Shown here: positions 19,818-28,572 of the stretch, in pieces
How positions within the stretch are numbered: position 1 is the stretch's first letter
Layout: every line of letters starts with the position of its first letter
NCBI RefSeq assembly: GCF_003234085.1
Contig: NZ_QKSD01000009.1
Span: forward strand, 62,001 to 126,000
Source: Curtobacterium sp. MCPF17_052
GTDB taxonomy: Bacteria; Actinomycetota; Actinomycetes; Actinomycetales; Microbacteriaceae
Direction: 5' to 3'
Length of the DNA: 64,000 bases
Program-made: the position numbers and the translations under genes
The notes under the pieces: generated by a model
Database searches by the model: none
The model's input: only the letters and a program-made list of their open reading frames with translations
Told to the model about the DNA's origin: nothing

Positions 19818-21653
19818 ATGAGCAACCCGTTCGCACGCCCGAAGAAGACCGACGGGCCCCGCGCCACCTTCGGTCGCCTGCTGTCCTACCTGTTCGAGAA
19901 CAAGCCGGCGATGGTCGTCATCATCGTGCTGAGCATCCTCGGGGCAGGAGCGTCCCTGGCGCAGCCGCTGCTCGTGAACCAGGTGGTGACCGCCGTCCAA
20001 CAGGGCACCGGCATGTCGGCGCTGGTGTGGGCGCTCGTCGTCCTGGTGCTGGTCGCCGGCGTCCTGAACGGTGTCCAGCACTTCCTGCTGCAGCGTGCCG
20101 GCGAAGGCGTCGTGCTCTCCACCCGACGCAAGCTCATCGCACGGATCCTCAACCTGCCGATCTCGGAGTTCGACGTCCGACGCACCGGTGACCTGGTGTC
20201 CCGCGTCGGCAGCGACACCACGCTCCTCCGGGCCGTCCTGACGCAGGGGCTCATCGAGTCCATCGGCGGCGCGCTCACCTTCGCCGGCGCGGTCATCGCG
20301 ATGGCGATCATCGACCCGCTGCTCCTCGTCGTGGTGATCGTCATCGTCATCGTCGCGGTGGTCGTCGTCGGTGGCCTCAGCCGGCGCATCCGGGTCGCCT
20401 CGAAGGCCGCGCAGGAGAAGGTCGGCGACCTCACCGCCGCGGTCGAGCGCGGCATCGGCGCCGTCCGCACCATCCGTGCCGCGGGTGCCACGGCGCGCGA
20501 GGTCAGCGAGGTCGACCAGCACGCGACGGAGGCCTACCAGCGCGGGCTCGTCATCGCCCGGATGTCGGCGTTCGTGGTGCCGGTCGCGAGCATCGTCATG
20601 CAAGTCGCGTTCATCGCCGTGCTCGGCATCGGTGGCGCGCAGGTCGCGGCGGGGACGATCACCATCGCGACGCTCATCACGTTCATCCTGCTGCTCTTCA
20701 TGATGATCATGCCGCTCGGTCAGGCCCTCGGCGCGGTCGTCGCCGTGGCGCAGGCGCTCGGCGCCCTCGGCCGCATCGAGGAGGTCCTGCACCTGCCGAC
20801 CGAGGACCAGGACGACGCCGCGGTCCGGCCGGCCGCCGCGATCGCCACGGACGACGCGATCACGTTCGAGCACGTCACCTTCCGGTACGCGGTGTCCCCG
20901 GACGCGGTCGGCACGGACGGGGCCGAAGGAGCGGGCGACGTCAGTGCCGCGGCGCCGAGCGCCGAGGACGACCAGGTGGTGCTGCGCGACGTGTCGTTCA
21001 GCGTCCCACGCGGCTCCCGTGTCGCGCTGGTCGGTCCGTCCGGTGCCGGCAAGTCGACGACGCTGGCGCTCATCGAGCGGTTCTACGACCCGACCGACGG
21101 CGTCATCCGTCTCGGTGGCCTGGACGTCCGCGGCCTCGACCGCGGCGAACTCCGGGCGCAGATCGGGTACGTCGAACAGGACGCCCCCGTGCTGGCCGGC
21201 ACGATCCGCGCGAACCTGCTGCTCGGGTCGCCGGACGCGTCCGAGTCCGAGTGCGTCCGGGTGCTCGAGGCCGTGAACCTCGGCGACGTGCTGCACCGCG
21301 ACCCCCGCGGCCTCGACGCACAGGTCGGTGAGGACGGCGTGATGCTCTCCGGCGGGGAACGGCAGCGCCTGGCCATCGCGAGGGCCCTGCTCGCCGCTCC
21401 CCCGATCCTCCTGCTCGACGAGTCGACGTCCTCACTCGACGGCGTGAACGAGCAGAAGATGCGCCTGGCGATCGACGCCGTCGCCGAGGACCGCACCCTG
21501 CTCGTCATCGCCCACCGACTGTCCACCGTGGTGGACTCCGACGTCATCGTCGTGCTCGAGCACGGCCGCGTCGTCGGTGTCGGCACCCACTCCGAACTCG
21601 TGCAGAGCACCCCGCTCTACCGCGACCTGGCGAAGCACCAGCTCCTCGTCTGA
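19818..21653 (+). CDS. ABC transporter with fused permease and ATPase domains
   Basis: 611-residue half-transporter that should act as a homodimeric exporter. Six membrane helices occupy about 20-310, and the ATPase domain about 350-600. Walker A is GPSGAGKST, the signature LSGGERQR, Walker B ILLLDESTSSLD, then the H-loop VIAHRLST. Between the domains is an acidic/alanine-rich insert (near 370-395) longer than usual. The substrate is unknown. It stands alone on the plus strand and converges on gabD with only 18 bp between the stops. Confidence 0.9.
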   Translation: MSNPFARPKKTDGPRATFGRLLSYLFENKPAMVVIIVLSILGAGASLAQPLLVNQVVTAVQQGTGMSALVWALVVLVLVAGVLNGVQHFLLQRAGEGVVLSTRRKLIARILNLPISEFDVRRTGDLVSRVGSDTTLLRAVLTQGLIESIGGALTFAGAVIAMAIIDPLLLVVVIVIVIVAVVVVGGLSRRIRVASKAAQEKVGDLTAAVERGIGAVRTIRAAGATAREVSEVDQHATEAYQRGLVIARMSAFVVPVASIVMQVAFIAVLGIGGAQVAAGTITIATLITFILLLFMMIMPLGQALGAVVAVAQALGALGRIEEVLHLPTEDQDDAAVRPAAAIATDDAITFEHVTFRYAVSPDAVGTDGAEGAGDVSAAAPSAEDDQVVLRDVSFSVPRGSRVALVGPSGAGKSTTLALIERFYDPTDGVIRLGGLDVRGLDRGELRAQIGYVEQDAPVLAGTIRANLLLGSPDASESECVRVLEAVNLGDVLHRDPRGLDAQVGEDGVMLSGGERQRLAIARALLAAPPILLLDESTSSLDGVNEQKMRLAIDAVAEDRTLLVIAHRLSTVVDSDVIVVLEHGRVVGVGTHSELVQSTPLYRDLAKHQLLV

Positions 21654-21678
21654 GGCCCTCCCGCCGGGGCCTCAGACG
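21647..21678. terminator. hairpin formed across two convergent stop codons
   Basis: 12-bp stem (21647-21658 with 21667-21678) and an 8-nt loop. The TGA of the ABC gene (21651-21653) pairs with the TCA that is the gabD stop (21672-21674). It probably terminates both genes. Confidence 0.65.
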
Positions 21679-23189
21679 GCGAAGGGGTCCGGCGTCAGGA
21701 CGTAGACCGTCTCCAGGTACTCCTCGAGGCCCTCGTGCGAGCCCTCGCGGCCGAGACCGGAGGCCTTCACACCGCCGAACGGGAACGCCGCGTTGGACAC
21801 GACCCCCGTGTTCCATCCGAGCATCCCCGTCTCGAGCCGTTCGGCCAGGCGCTGCCCACGGCGCATGTCCTCGGTGAACGCGTAGGCGACGAGGCCGTAC
21901 TCCGTGTCGTTGGCGAGGCGGATGCCGTCCTCCTCCGTCGCGAAGCGCGTGATCGACACGACCGGTCCGAAGATCTCGGTGGTCAGGATGTCCGAGCCGG
22001 GCTGGACGTCGTCCAGGAGCGTCGGAGCGTAGAACGTGCCCTCGCGCTCGACCCGCACCCCACCGGTGACGAGACGTGCGCCGCGATCGACCGCGTCGTC
22101 CACGAGCCCCGCGGCCTTGTCGACCGCGCGAGAGTCGATGAGCGGACCGATGTCCGTACCGTCCTCGGTGCCCCGACCGATGCGCAGCGTGTCGATCCGC
22201 TCGGTGAGTGCCGCGGTGAACGCGTCCGCGATGCCCTCCTGCACGAAGAAGCGGTTGGCCGCGGTGCAGGCCTCGCCGACGTTGCGGAACTTCGCCTGCA
22301 TCGCGGCGTCCACCGCCCGGTCGAGGTCGGCGTCGTCGAACACCAGGAGCGGAGCGTTGCCCCCGAGCTCCATGCTCGTCTTCAGGACGTTGTCGGCCGC
22401 CTGCTTGAGCAGCGCCGAACCAACCGGGGTCGAGCCGGTGAAGGTGAGCTTCCGCAGCCGGCGGTCGGCGATGACCGGCGCGGACAGGGCCTTCGCGTCC
22501 GAGGCCGGCACCACGTTGAGGACACCGTCCGGCAGCCCGGCACGACGGAACAGCTCGACCAGGTACAGCGTGGTCAGCGGGGTGAGGTCGGCGGGCTTCA
22601 GCACCACCGTGCACCCGGCGGCCAGCGCCGGTGCGATCTTCCGGGTGGCCATCGCCAGCGGGAAGTTCCACGGCGTGATCGCGTAGACGGGGCCGACCGG
22701 ACGCTTGAGGACGATGCCGCGACCGGTGCCCTCCGGGTTCGTGCGGTAGTCGCCACCGATGCGCACGGCTTCCTCCGAGAACCAGCGGAGGAACTCGGCG
22801 CCGTAGACCACCTCGCCGCGGGACTCTGCGAGCGGCTTGCCCATCTCGAGCGTCATGATCGCGGCGATGTCGTCGGCGTGCTCGTGCACGAGGTCGAACG
22901 TGCGTCGGAGCAGGTCGGAGCGGCGCCGGGGTGCGGTCGCCGCCCACTCGGCCTGTGCGGCGACGGCGGAGTCGAGTGCGGCGACGCCGTCCTCCGGGGT
23001 GGCGTCCGCGACGCTCGCGAGGACCGCGCCGGTGGAGGGGTCGCGGACGTCGAAGGTCGCACCGCCGCTCGCGGGACGCCAGGAGCCGCCGATGAAGAGG
23101 CCGGTGGGCACGTCGGGGACGCTGACGTGCTCGTCACCGACCGTGGTGCTGGTGGCGGTCGTGGTGCTGGTCGTCTGCTCGTCGGTCAC
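21672..23189 (-). CDS. gabD: succinate-semialdehyde dehydrogenase, NAD(P)-dependent
   Basis: 505-residue aldehyde dehydrogenase. PWNFPLAMATRKIAPALAAGC and FTGSTPVGSALLKQAA form the NAD site. ELGGNAP carries the general-base Glu and GEACTAANRFFV the catalytic Cys. Sequence style fits the GabD branch, which turns succinic semialdehyde into succinate, although other aldehydes are possible. The N-terminal 25 residues are Thr-rich. Its ATG overlaps the pncA stop by 4 bp, so the two form an operon. Confidence 0.85.
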   Translation of the reverse strand: MTDEQTTSTTTATSTTVGDEHVSVPDVPTGLFIGGSWRPASGGATFDVRDPSTGAVLASVADATPEDGVAALDSAVAAQAEWAATAPRRRSDLLRRTFDLVHEHADDIAAIMTLEMGKPLAESRGEVVYGAEFLRWFSEEAVRIGGDYRTNPEGTGRGIVLKRPVGPVYAITPWNFPLAMATRKIAPALAAGCTVVLKPADLTPLTTLYLVELFRRAGLPDGVLNVVPASDAKALSAPVIADRRLRKLTFTGSTPVGSALLKQAADNVLKTSMELGGNAPLLVFDDADLDRAVDAAMQAKFRNVGEACTAANRFFVQEGIADAFTAALTERIDTLRIGRGTEDGTDIGPLIDSRAVDKAAGLVDDAVDRGARLVTGGVRVEREGTFYAPTLLDDVQPGSDILTTEIFGPVVSITRFATEEDGIRLANDTEYGLVAYAFTEDMRRGQRLAERLETGMLGWNTGVVSNAAFPFGGVKASGLGREGSHEGLEEYLETVYVLTPDPFAV

Positions 23190-23824
23190 AGGACCGCTCC
23201 TCCCGGGCGCTGACGCCCCTCGTCCATGTCGCTGTGCCCGGTGTGCCCGCCCTCGTCGCGGACCTCCTCGAGCGCGGCGTCGCTGCTGGCCGGGTCGATG
23301 CCCACGACGAGGTCCTCGTAGACGAAGACGTCGAGGCCCGCGTGCACCCCGTCGAGCGCGGACGCCCGGACGCAGTGGTCGGTCGCGATGCCGACGATGT
23401 CGACGGCGTGGACCTCGCGGTCGAAGAAGACGTCGACGAGGTCGGCCCCGGCTTCGGTCGTGCCCTCGAACGCCGAGTAGGCCGGCTCACCCTGCCCCTT
23501 GCGGACGTGGACGTCGACGAAGGACAGGTCGAGGGCCGGGTGGTACTCGGCACCCGGCGTGTCGGCGACGCAGTGCGGCGGCCACGTCGTCCGGAAGTCC
23601 GGTCCGTCCGCGCTGTCCGCGCTGTCGGTCACGGCGAAGTGTCCGCCGTTGTCCCCCGTGGCGTCGTGCCAGTCCCGGGAGGCGACGACGAGGTCGTACT
23701 CGTCCGCATGCCGACGGAGGAACGCGGTGATCCGCTCGGCGAGTGCCGCCCCTCCGTCGACCGCGAGCGCGCCGCCCTCGGTGAAGTCGTTCTGGACGTC
23801 GGTGATGAGCAGTGCCCTGGCCAT
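23186..23824 (-). CDS. pncA: nicotinamidase
   Basis: Hydrolyses nicotinamide to nicotinate for NAD salvage, 212 residues. The catalytic triad is visible: Asp in ITDVQNDFTEGG (near 8), Lys in VRKGQGEP (near 109), Cys in GIATDHCVRASALDG (near 154). Metal ligands lie in SRDWHDA and the following histidines. The C-terminus has an extra hydrophilic tail (HTGHSDMDEGRQRPGG) of about 20 residues. The ATG at 23824 is taken because homology begins there. It is translationally coupled to gabD. Confidence 0.9.
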   Translation of the reverse strand: MARALLITDVQNDFTEGGALAVDGGAALAERITAFLRRHADEYDLVVASRDWHDATGDNGGHFAVTDSADSADGPDFRTTWPPHCVADTPGAEYHPALDLSFVDVHVRKGQGEPAYSAFEGTTEAGADLVDVFFDREVHAVDIVGIATDHCVRASALDGVHAGLDVFVYEDLVVGIDPASSDAALEEVRDEGGHTGHSDMDEGRQRPGGAVL

Positions 23825-23847
23825 GCACCCATCCAACACCCGTCGGG

Positions 23848-25356
23848 TCAGGACCCGGTGAGCGAGCCTCCGCATCGGTAGACCGCGGCCGTGACCGCGT
23901 CGAGTGCCGGGAGCGCGGCGGCCCGAGGCGACCCGATGGCGTAGAACGCGAACGTCAACTTCGTGCCGTCGGCAGCGTCGATGTAGCCGCCGAGGGTGTT
24001 CGCGCTGTCGATCCACCCGGTCTTCGCGTGCACCTTGCCACGCGCCACGGCGTTCGCGCCGGTGAACCGACTCGAGAGCGTGCCGGACACGCCGGCCACC
24101 GGCAGGACCTGCGCGAGTGTCCCGAGCCCCTTGTCACCCCGGGTCACCGGGACCATGAGGTGCGCGACGAACGAGGGCGAGACCGCGTTCGACGCACTCT
24201 CGCCGGAGCCGTCGACGATGCGGATGCCGGACGGGTCCACGCCGTACCCGCGGAGGGCACTGCTGTAGACACCGGTCAGTGACGCCGCGGTGCCACCGGC
24301 GCCGGCCTGCTTCGACGACACCCGCGCGAGCATCTCGGCGAGGGTGTTGTCCGAGTTCGGGATCATCTGCCCGATCAGCGTCGACACCGGCTGGGACTGC
24401 ACCTGCGCGATCGTGTTCTGCGAGGTCGTCGCCCGCTGCGTCACCTGGGCGGTCGACGCTCCGACGACGCCGGCGTTCGCGAGGGCCGTCCGGAAGGCCA
24501 CACCGGCCCGGCCGATCGGGTCCTCGGAGCGCGGCGAGGTCGCGGCCGCCGGGTTCGCGCGGTCGCCGTCGACCATCAGCGCGGTGACGTTCGGCTGGTA
24601 CCCGATGGTCCGCTCGCTGACGGGCCAGGTCGGGTCCCAGGCGTCGGATGCGCTCCACCAGGTGCCGTCGGCGACGATCGTCGTCACCGGCGTGCCGCCG
24701 AGCCGCGCCTTCACCTGCTGGGCGAGTTGCGCGAGGCTCGGCGCCCCCGGGTAGACCGTGCCGTTGCCTGCCGTCAGGGTCGCGTCGCCGTGTCCGACGA
24801 GGGCGATCGTGCCACCACCCTCGTCGGTGACGGTCGTCGGGATGGTGTGCCCGGCACCGAGGACCGCCAGCGCGGTCGCGCTCGTCAGGGTCTTCATCAC
24901 GCTGCCGGTCTGCGCCGGCGTCCCACCGTCGCGCGAGAACAGCTCTTCCCCGGTGGCCGCGTTCATGACGTAGCCCTCGAAGCGACCGAGCCCACTCGCG
25001 GAGGCTGCGCCAGCGACCGAGCAGGTGCGGGCGGCGGCCTTCGCCGACGCGGTCGGTGTCGGGGTCGCAGTCGGTCCCGCAGTCGGCGTCGCCGTCCGGG
25101 CTGCCGTCGGGGTCGAGGACGACGTCGGTGTCCGGGTGGCGAACGGCGTCCGGGAGGCGCTGGCCGACCCGGTCGCGCTGGGCTGGTCCGCCGTCGCCGC
25201 GTTCACCGCGACCACACCGCCGGAGGCGACCGCGAGGACGACGACGAGCCCACCGACTCCCCACGGCACCGGCTTCCGGCGGACGGAGGCGCGCAGGGCT
25301 GCGACGGAACGGTGGACGGGGCCGCCGGTGGGCGGCTGGGGTGACTGCTCGGACAT
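23848..25356 (-). CDS. dacB: D-alanyl-D-alanine carboxypeptidase/endopeptidase (PBP4 type)
   Basis: Class C penicillin-binding protein acting on cell-wall peptides outside the membrane. 502 residues: a cytoplasmic N-terminus, a membrane anchor at about 33-55, a Thr/Pro/Ser/Ala-rich linker (58-108), then the catalytic domain. The active-site motifs are SVMK (152-155), SDN in PNSDNTLAEML (near 340) and KTG in VHAKTGWIDS (near 440). The linker probably spans the wall. The start is supported by TAGGAT 7 nt before the ATG. Confidence 0.92.
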   Translation of the reverse strand: MSEQSPQPPTGGPVHRSVAALRASVRRKPVPWGVGGLVVVLAVASGGVVAVNAATADQPSATGSASASRTPFATRTPTSSSTPTAARTATPTAGPTATPTPTASAKAAARTCSVAGAASASGLGRFEGYVMNAATGEELFSRDGGTPAQTGSVMKTLTSATALAVLGAGHTIPTTVTDEGGGTIALVGHGDATLTAGNGTVYPGAPSLAQLAQQVKARLGGTPVTTIVADGTWWSASDAWDPTWPVSERTIGYQPNVTALMVDGDRANPAAATSPRSEDPIGRAGVAFRTALANAGVVGASTAQVTQRATTSQNTIAQVQSQPVSTLIGQMIPNSDNTLAEMLARVSSKQAGAGGTAASLTGVYSSALRGYGVDPSGIRIVDGSGESASNAVSPSFVAHLMVPVTRGDKGLGTLAQVLPVAGVSGTLSSRFTGANAVARGKVHAKTGWIDSANTLGGYIDAADGTKLTFAFYAIGSPRAAALPALDAVTAAVYRCGGSLTGS

Positions 25357-25363
25357 CCAGGCG

Positions 25364-25369
25364 ATCCTA
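25364..25369 (-). promoter_or_regulatory. leaderless -10 hexamer of dacB
   Basis: On the minus strand TAGGAT, then 7 nt, then ATG at 25356. Confidence 0.5.
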
Positions 25370-25428
25370 CGAGACGCGGGTCCGTGCCTCCAGGCCCACC
25401 GTCGTCAGTCGACGGGCTGCGGGGGTGT

Positions 25429-26415
25429 TCAGAGCGCGGGATCGGCCGGGTACTCGACGCCGACCTGCCGGCGGGCCTCGTCCATCACGGCCATGATCGC
25501 GACCGTGTGGTCGATGTGCGTGGTGCTGTCTGCCGGCACCCCGGCCGTGATCGCGGCCTCGAAGCCACGGGCCTCGTGGTTGTAGCCGGCGAGTTCCTCG
25601 CGCCCGTCGAACTCCTCCACGATCGCACCGTCGGCGTCCCGGATGCGCCAGGTGGTCGGCGTGCACCACGTCGGGTCGAGGTCGATACGCCCCTCGGTGC
25701 CGACGATCGACGCACTGTTCGGGCTGCGCAGGTCCAGGGCGAAGTGCACCGTCGACTGCGCCCCCCCCGGATGGGTCATCACGATGCCCATCTGCGTGTC
25801 GACTCCCTGGTCGCTGAGGGTGCCGGACGCTGCGACCGCGGTCGGGACGCCGAGCACGTCGACCGCGAACGACACGGGGTAGACGCCGAGGTCGAGCAGC
25901 GCGCCACCGCCGAGAGCCGGGTCGTTGAGCCGGTGCCGCGGATCGGTCGGCAGCGCCTGGTGGTGCGTCGCCTGCACCAGTCGGGGAGTGCCGATGCGTC
26001 CCTCGGCGAGCACCCGCCGCATCATCGCGGTCTGCGGAAGGAAGCGGGTCCACATCGCCTCCATCACGAGCACACCGCGGTCGTGCGCGGCGTCGCGGAC
26101 CCGTCGGGCCTCCTCCGCGGTGATCGTGAAGGCCTTCTCGACCAGGACGTGCTTGCCGGCGGCGATCGCGAGCAGGGCGTCCTCGGCGTGGCGGGAGTGC
26201 GGCGTCGCCACGTAGACCGCGTCGACCTCGTCGTCCGCCACCAGTGCGGCGTAGTCACCGTGCGCGTGCGGGATGTCGTGTTCGTCCGCGAAGGCCCGCG
26301 CGGACTCGTCGGTCCGTGAGCCGATCGCGGTGAACACCACCCCCGCGGCACTGCAGTCGCGGACGAAGGACCGGGCGATGCCGCCGGTCCCGAGTACTCC
26401 CCATCGGATGGCCAT
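25429..26415 (-). CDS. Gfo/Idh/MocA-family NAD(P)-dependent oxidoreductase
   Basis: 328 residues. The nucleotide-binding domain starts RWGVLGTGGIARSFVRDC, with the family EKAFTITAEEARRV motif containing the conserved EK pair, and the C-terminal alpha/beta domain follows. Members oxidise sugars, inositols or dihydrodiols; the substrate here is not evident. TAGACA lies 6 nt before the ATG, a weak leaderless signal. It is divergent from a GH13 glucosidase, which hints at sugar metabolism but does not prove it. Confidence 0.85.
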   Translation of the reverse strand: MAIRWGVLGTGGIARSFVRDCSAAGVVFTAIGSRTDESARAFADEHDIPHAHGDYAALVADDEVDAVYVATPHSRHAEDALLAIAAGKHVLVEKAFTITAEEARRVRDAAHDRGVLVMEAMWTRFLPQTAMMRRVLAEGRIGTPRLVQATHHQALPTDPRHRLNDPALGGGALLDLGVYPVSFAVDVLGVPTAVAASGTLSDQGVDTQMGIVMTHPGGAQSTVHFALDLRSPNSASIVGTEGRIDLDPTWCTPTTWRIRDADGAIVEEFDGREELAGYNHEARGFEAAITAGVPADSTTHIDHTVAIMAVMDEARRQVGVEYPADPAL

Positions 26416-26461
26416 GCGTCGTGTCTACCACCGCTCCCGCGCAGGTCGTCGCGAGATCGTC

Positions 26462-26490
26462 CCCTGTGGACAGGCCAGCTGTCCACAGGG
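26462..26490. promoter_or_regulatory. 12-bp inverted repeat in a divergent promoter region
   Basis: CCCTGTGGACAG and its exact complement flank a 5-nt GCCAG spacer. It lies between the divergent oxidoreductase and glucosidase genes, where an operator shared by both would be expected. Confidence 0.45.
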
Positions 26491-26543
26491 CTCGTGCAGC
26501 GGTGTCAGGACCGCCGGAGTACCGTGCGGGTCACCAGCCGACC

Positions 26544-26585
26544 GACTGGAGGCCCGACACCGGAACGCAGGACGGGCCTCCAGTC
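26544..26585. repeat. 13-bp inverted repeat related to the GACGGGAGGC palindromes
   Basis: GACTGGAGGCCCG (26544-26556) pairs with 26573-26585 across a 16-nt loop. It resembles the palindrome family at gene ends, but here lies between divergent genes, upstream of the glucosidase. Confidence 0.5.
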
Positions 26586-26638
26586 AGACGCACTGGTGGG
26601 CATGCGCGTAGGGGCGCGCACCGACGCGAGGAGGCGCC

Positions 26639-28312
26639 GTGACCGGACCGGAACCGTGGTGGACGGGAGCCGTCGTCTACCAGGTGTACCCGCGGAGCTT
26701 CGCCGACGGCAACGGCGACGGCGTCGGCGACCTCGCCGGGCTGCGGCAGCACCTGGACCACATCGCCGACCTCGGCGTGGACGTCGTCTGGCTGTCGCCG
26801 GTCTACCGGTCGCCCCAGGCCGACAACGGGTACGACATCGCCGACTACGAGGACATCGACCCGTTGTTCGGCACCATCGACGAGTTCGACGCGCTGCTGG
26901 TCGAGGTGCACCGGCGCGGCATGAAGCTCGTCATGGACCTCGTCGTCAACCACTCCAGCGACCAACACCCCTGGTTCCGCGCAGCCCTGCAGTCCCGCAC
27001 CTGCCCGAAGCACGACTGGTACATCTGGCGCGACCCCGTCGACGGCCACGAGCCGAACGGGTGGCGTGCCGCCTTCGGCGGACCCGCCTGGTCGTGGGAC
27101 CCCGGCACCGGTCAGTACTACCTGCACATGTTCACGCCGCAGCAGCCGGACCTGAACTGGGAGAACCCGGACCTCCGCGCCGCGGTCTACGACATGATGA
27201 ACCGCTGGCTGGACCGCGGTGTCGACGGCTTCCGGATGGACGTCATCAACCACATCGCCAAGGACGACGACGCCCTCTCCGGTGACAGCGACGCGTACGT
27301 CATGCAGCCACGCATCCACGAGCACCTGCAGGAGATGCACGAGCGCGTCTTCGCCGGTCGGGAGGCCCTGCTCACCGTCGGCGAGATGCCCGGTGTCACC
27401 GTGGAGGACGCGGCACTCTTCACCGACCCGGAACGCCACGAGCTCGACATGGTGTTCCAGTTCGAACACGTCGGCCTCGACCACGCACCGTCGTCGAAGT
27501 TCACCCGGAACGAGACCGACCTGCCGGAGTTGAAGCGCTCACTGGCGCGCTGGCAGACCGGGCTCGAGGACCGCGGGTGGAACTCGCTGTACCTGTCGAA
27601 CCACGACCAGCCGCGGCCGGTGTCGCGGTTCGGGGCGGCGGCCTCCGGCGGCGACCCCTTCGCGTTCCGGTACGAGTCGGCCACGCTGCTCGCCACCGTG
27701 CTGCACCTGCACCGCGGGACCCCGTACGTGTACCAGGGCGACGAGATCGGCATGGTGAACGCCGCCTTCACCACCATCGACCAGTACCGGGACATCGAGT
27801 CACACAACTGGTTCCGTGGCGCCGTCGGCCGCGGCATGCCGGAGTCCGAGGCGCTCGAGGCCCTCGCCTTCCGCAGCCGCGACAACGCGCGCACGCCGAT
27901 CCCGTGGGACGACAGCGCACCCGCCGGGGGGTTCTCCACCACCGAACCGTGGATCGATATGGGGCAGGGATGGCCGCGCGTCACCGTCGCGGGCGACCGG
28001 GCAGCCGGGCAGCGCTCGGTGTACGAGCACCACCGTCGACTGATCGACCTCCGACACCGCTCCCGCACCGTGCGGCTGGGGGCGTTCACACTGCTCGAGG
28101 CGGAACACCCGACACTGTGGGCGTTCACCCGGGCCTCGGCGGACACGGACGAGCCGCCGCTCGTCGTCGTCGCGAACCTGTCGTCCTCGGACCTCGAGTT
28201 GTCGGCGTCGGTCGGGAGGCTCGTGGGGGCGTTCGTCCTGGGGAACCTCGGGGAGCCGCCGGTCGCCGGGACGCTGCGTCCGTGGGAGGCGCGCGTGCAC
28301 GAGTGCCGGTGA
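26639..28312 (+). CDS. GH13 alpha-glucosidase
   Basis: Cytoplasmic alpha-amylase-family glycosidase of 557 residues with no signal peptide. It opens with VVYQVYPRSFADGNGDGVGDLAGL, typical of oligo-1,6-glucosidase / alpha-glucosidase. The nucleophile Asp is in GVDGFRMDVINH (near 200), the acid Glu in LLTVGEMPG (near 250), and the third carboxylate in YLSNHDQPRPVSRFG (near 323). Linkage preference cannot be assigned. GAGGAGG lies just before the GTG. The last 60 residues form the C-terminal beta domain. Confidence 0.9.
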   Translation: MTGPEPWWTGAVVYQVYPRSFADGNGDGVGDLAGLRQHLDHIADLGVDVVWLSPVYRSPQADNGYDIADYEDIDPLFGTIDEFDALLVEVHRRGMKLVMDLVVNHSSDQHPWFRAALQSRTCPKHDWYIWRDPVDGHEPNGWRAAFGGPAWSWDPGTGQYYLHMFTPQQPDLNWENPDLRAAVYDMMNRWLDRGVDGFRMDVINHIAKDDDALSGDSDAYVMQPRIHEHLQEMHERVFAGREALLTVGEMPGVTVEDAALFTDPERHELDMVFQFEHVGLDHAPSSKFTRNETDLPELKRSLARWQTGLEDRGWNSLYLSNHDQPRPVSRFGAAASGGDPFAFRYESATLLATVLHLHRGTPYVYQGDEIGMVNAAFTTIDQYRDIESHNWFRGAVGRGMPESEALEALAFRSRDNARTPIPWDDSAPAGGFSTTEPWIDMGQGWPRVTVAGDRAAGQRSVYEHHRRLIDLRHRSRTVRLGAFTLLEAEHPTLWAFTRASADTDEPPLVVVANLSSSDLELSASVGRLVGAFVLGNLGEPPVAGTLRPWEARVHECR

Positions 28313-28417
28313 CGGGCCTCCCGGGCGGGGCGGGTGGGTTGCCTGGCCTCGTTCGATTGCCTGCGCGCCCATGCACCTGCCCGGCCGCTCGCCTGCCTGG
28401 CCGCTCGGGCAACGCAG

Positions 28418-28449
28418 AACCCCCTCGCTCCGGGAGGAACGAGGGGGTT
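28418..28449 (-). terminator. terminator of tRNA-Thr
   Basis: 10-bp stem (28418-28427 with 28440-28449) and a 12-nt loop, 4 bp beyond the tRNA 3' end on the minus strand. Confidence 0.7.
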
Positions 28450-28453
28450 TCGG

Positions 28454-28526
28454 AGCCGCCTGTCGGAATCGAACCGACGACCTATTCATTACGAGTGAAT
28501 CGCTCTACCGACTGAGCTAAGGCGGC
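28454..28526 (-). tRNA. tRNA-Thr (anticodon CGT)
   Basis: 73 nt. The acceptor stem GCCGCCT pairs with AGGCGGC, and the D-arm GCTC/GAGC is present. The anticodon stem ATTCA/TGAAT encloses CTCGTAA, and the T-arm is GTCGG-TTCGATT-CCGAC. The anticodon CGT reads the ACG codon. The discriminator is T and CCA is not encoded. TACAGT about 24 nt upstream could be its -10. Confidence 0.97.
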
Positions 28527-28572
28527 GGACGCCCCGGGAATCCGGAGCGGCACGAGAAATCACTGTACAGGA

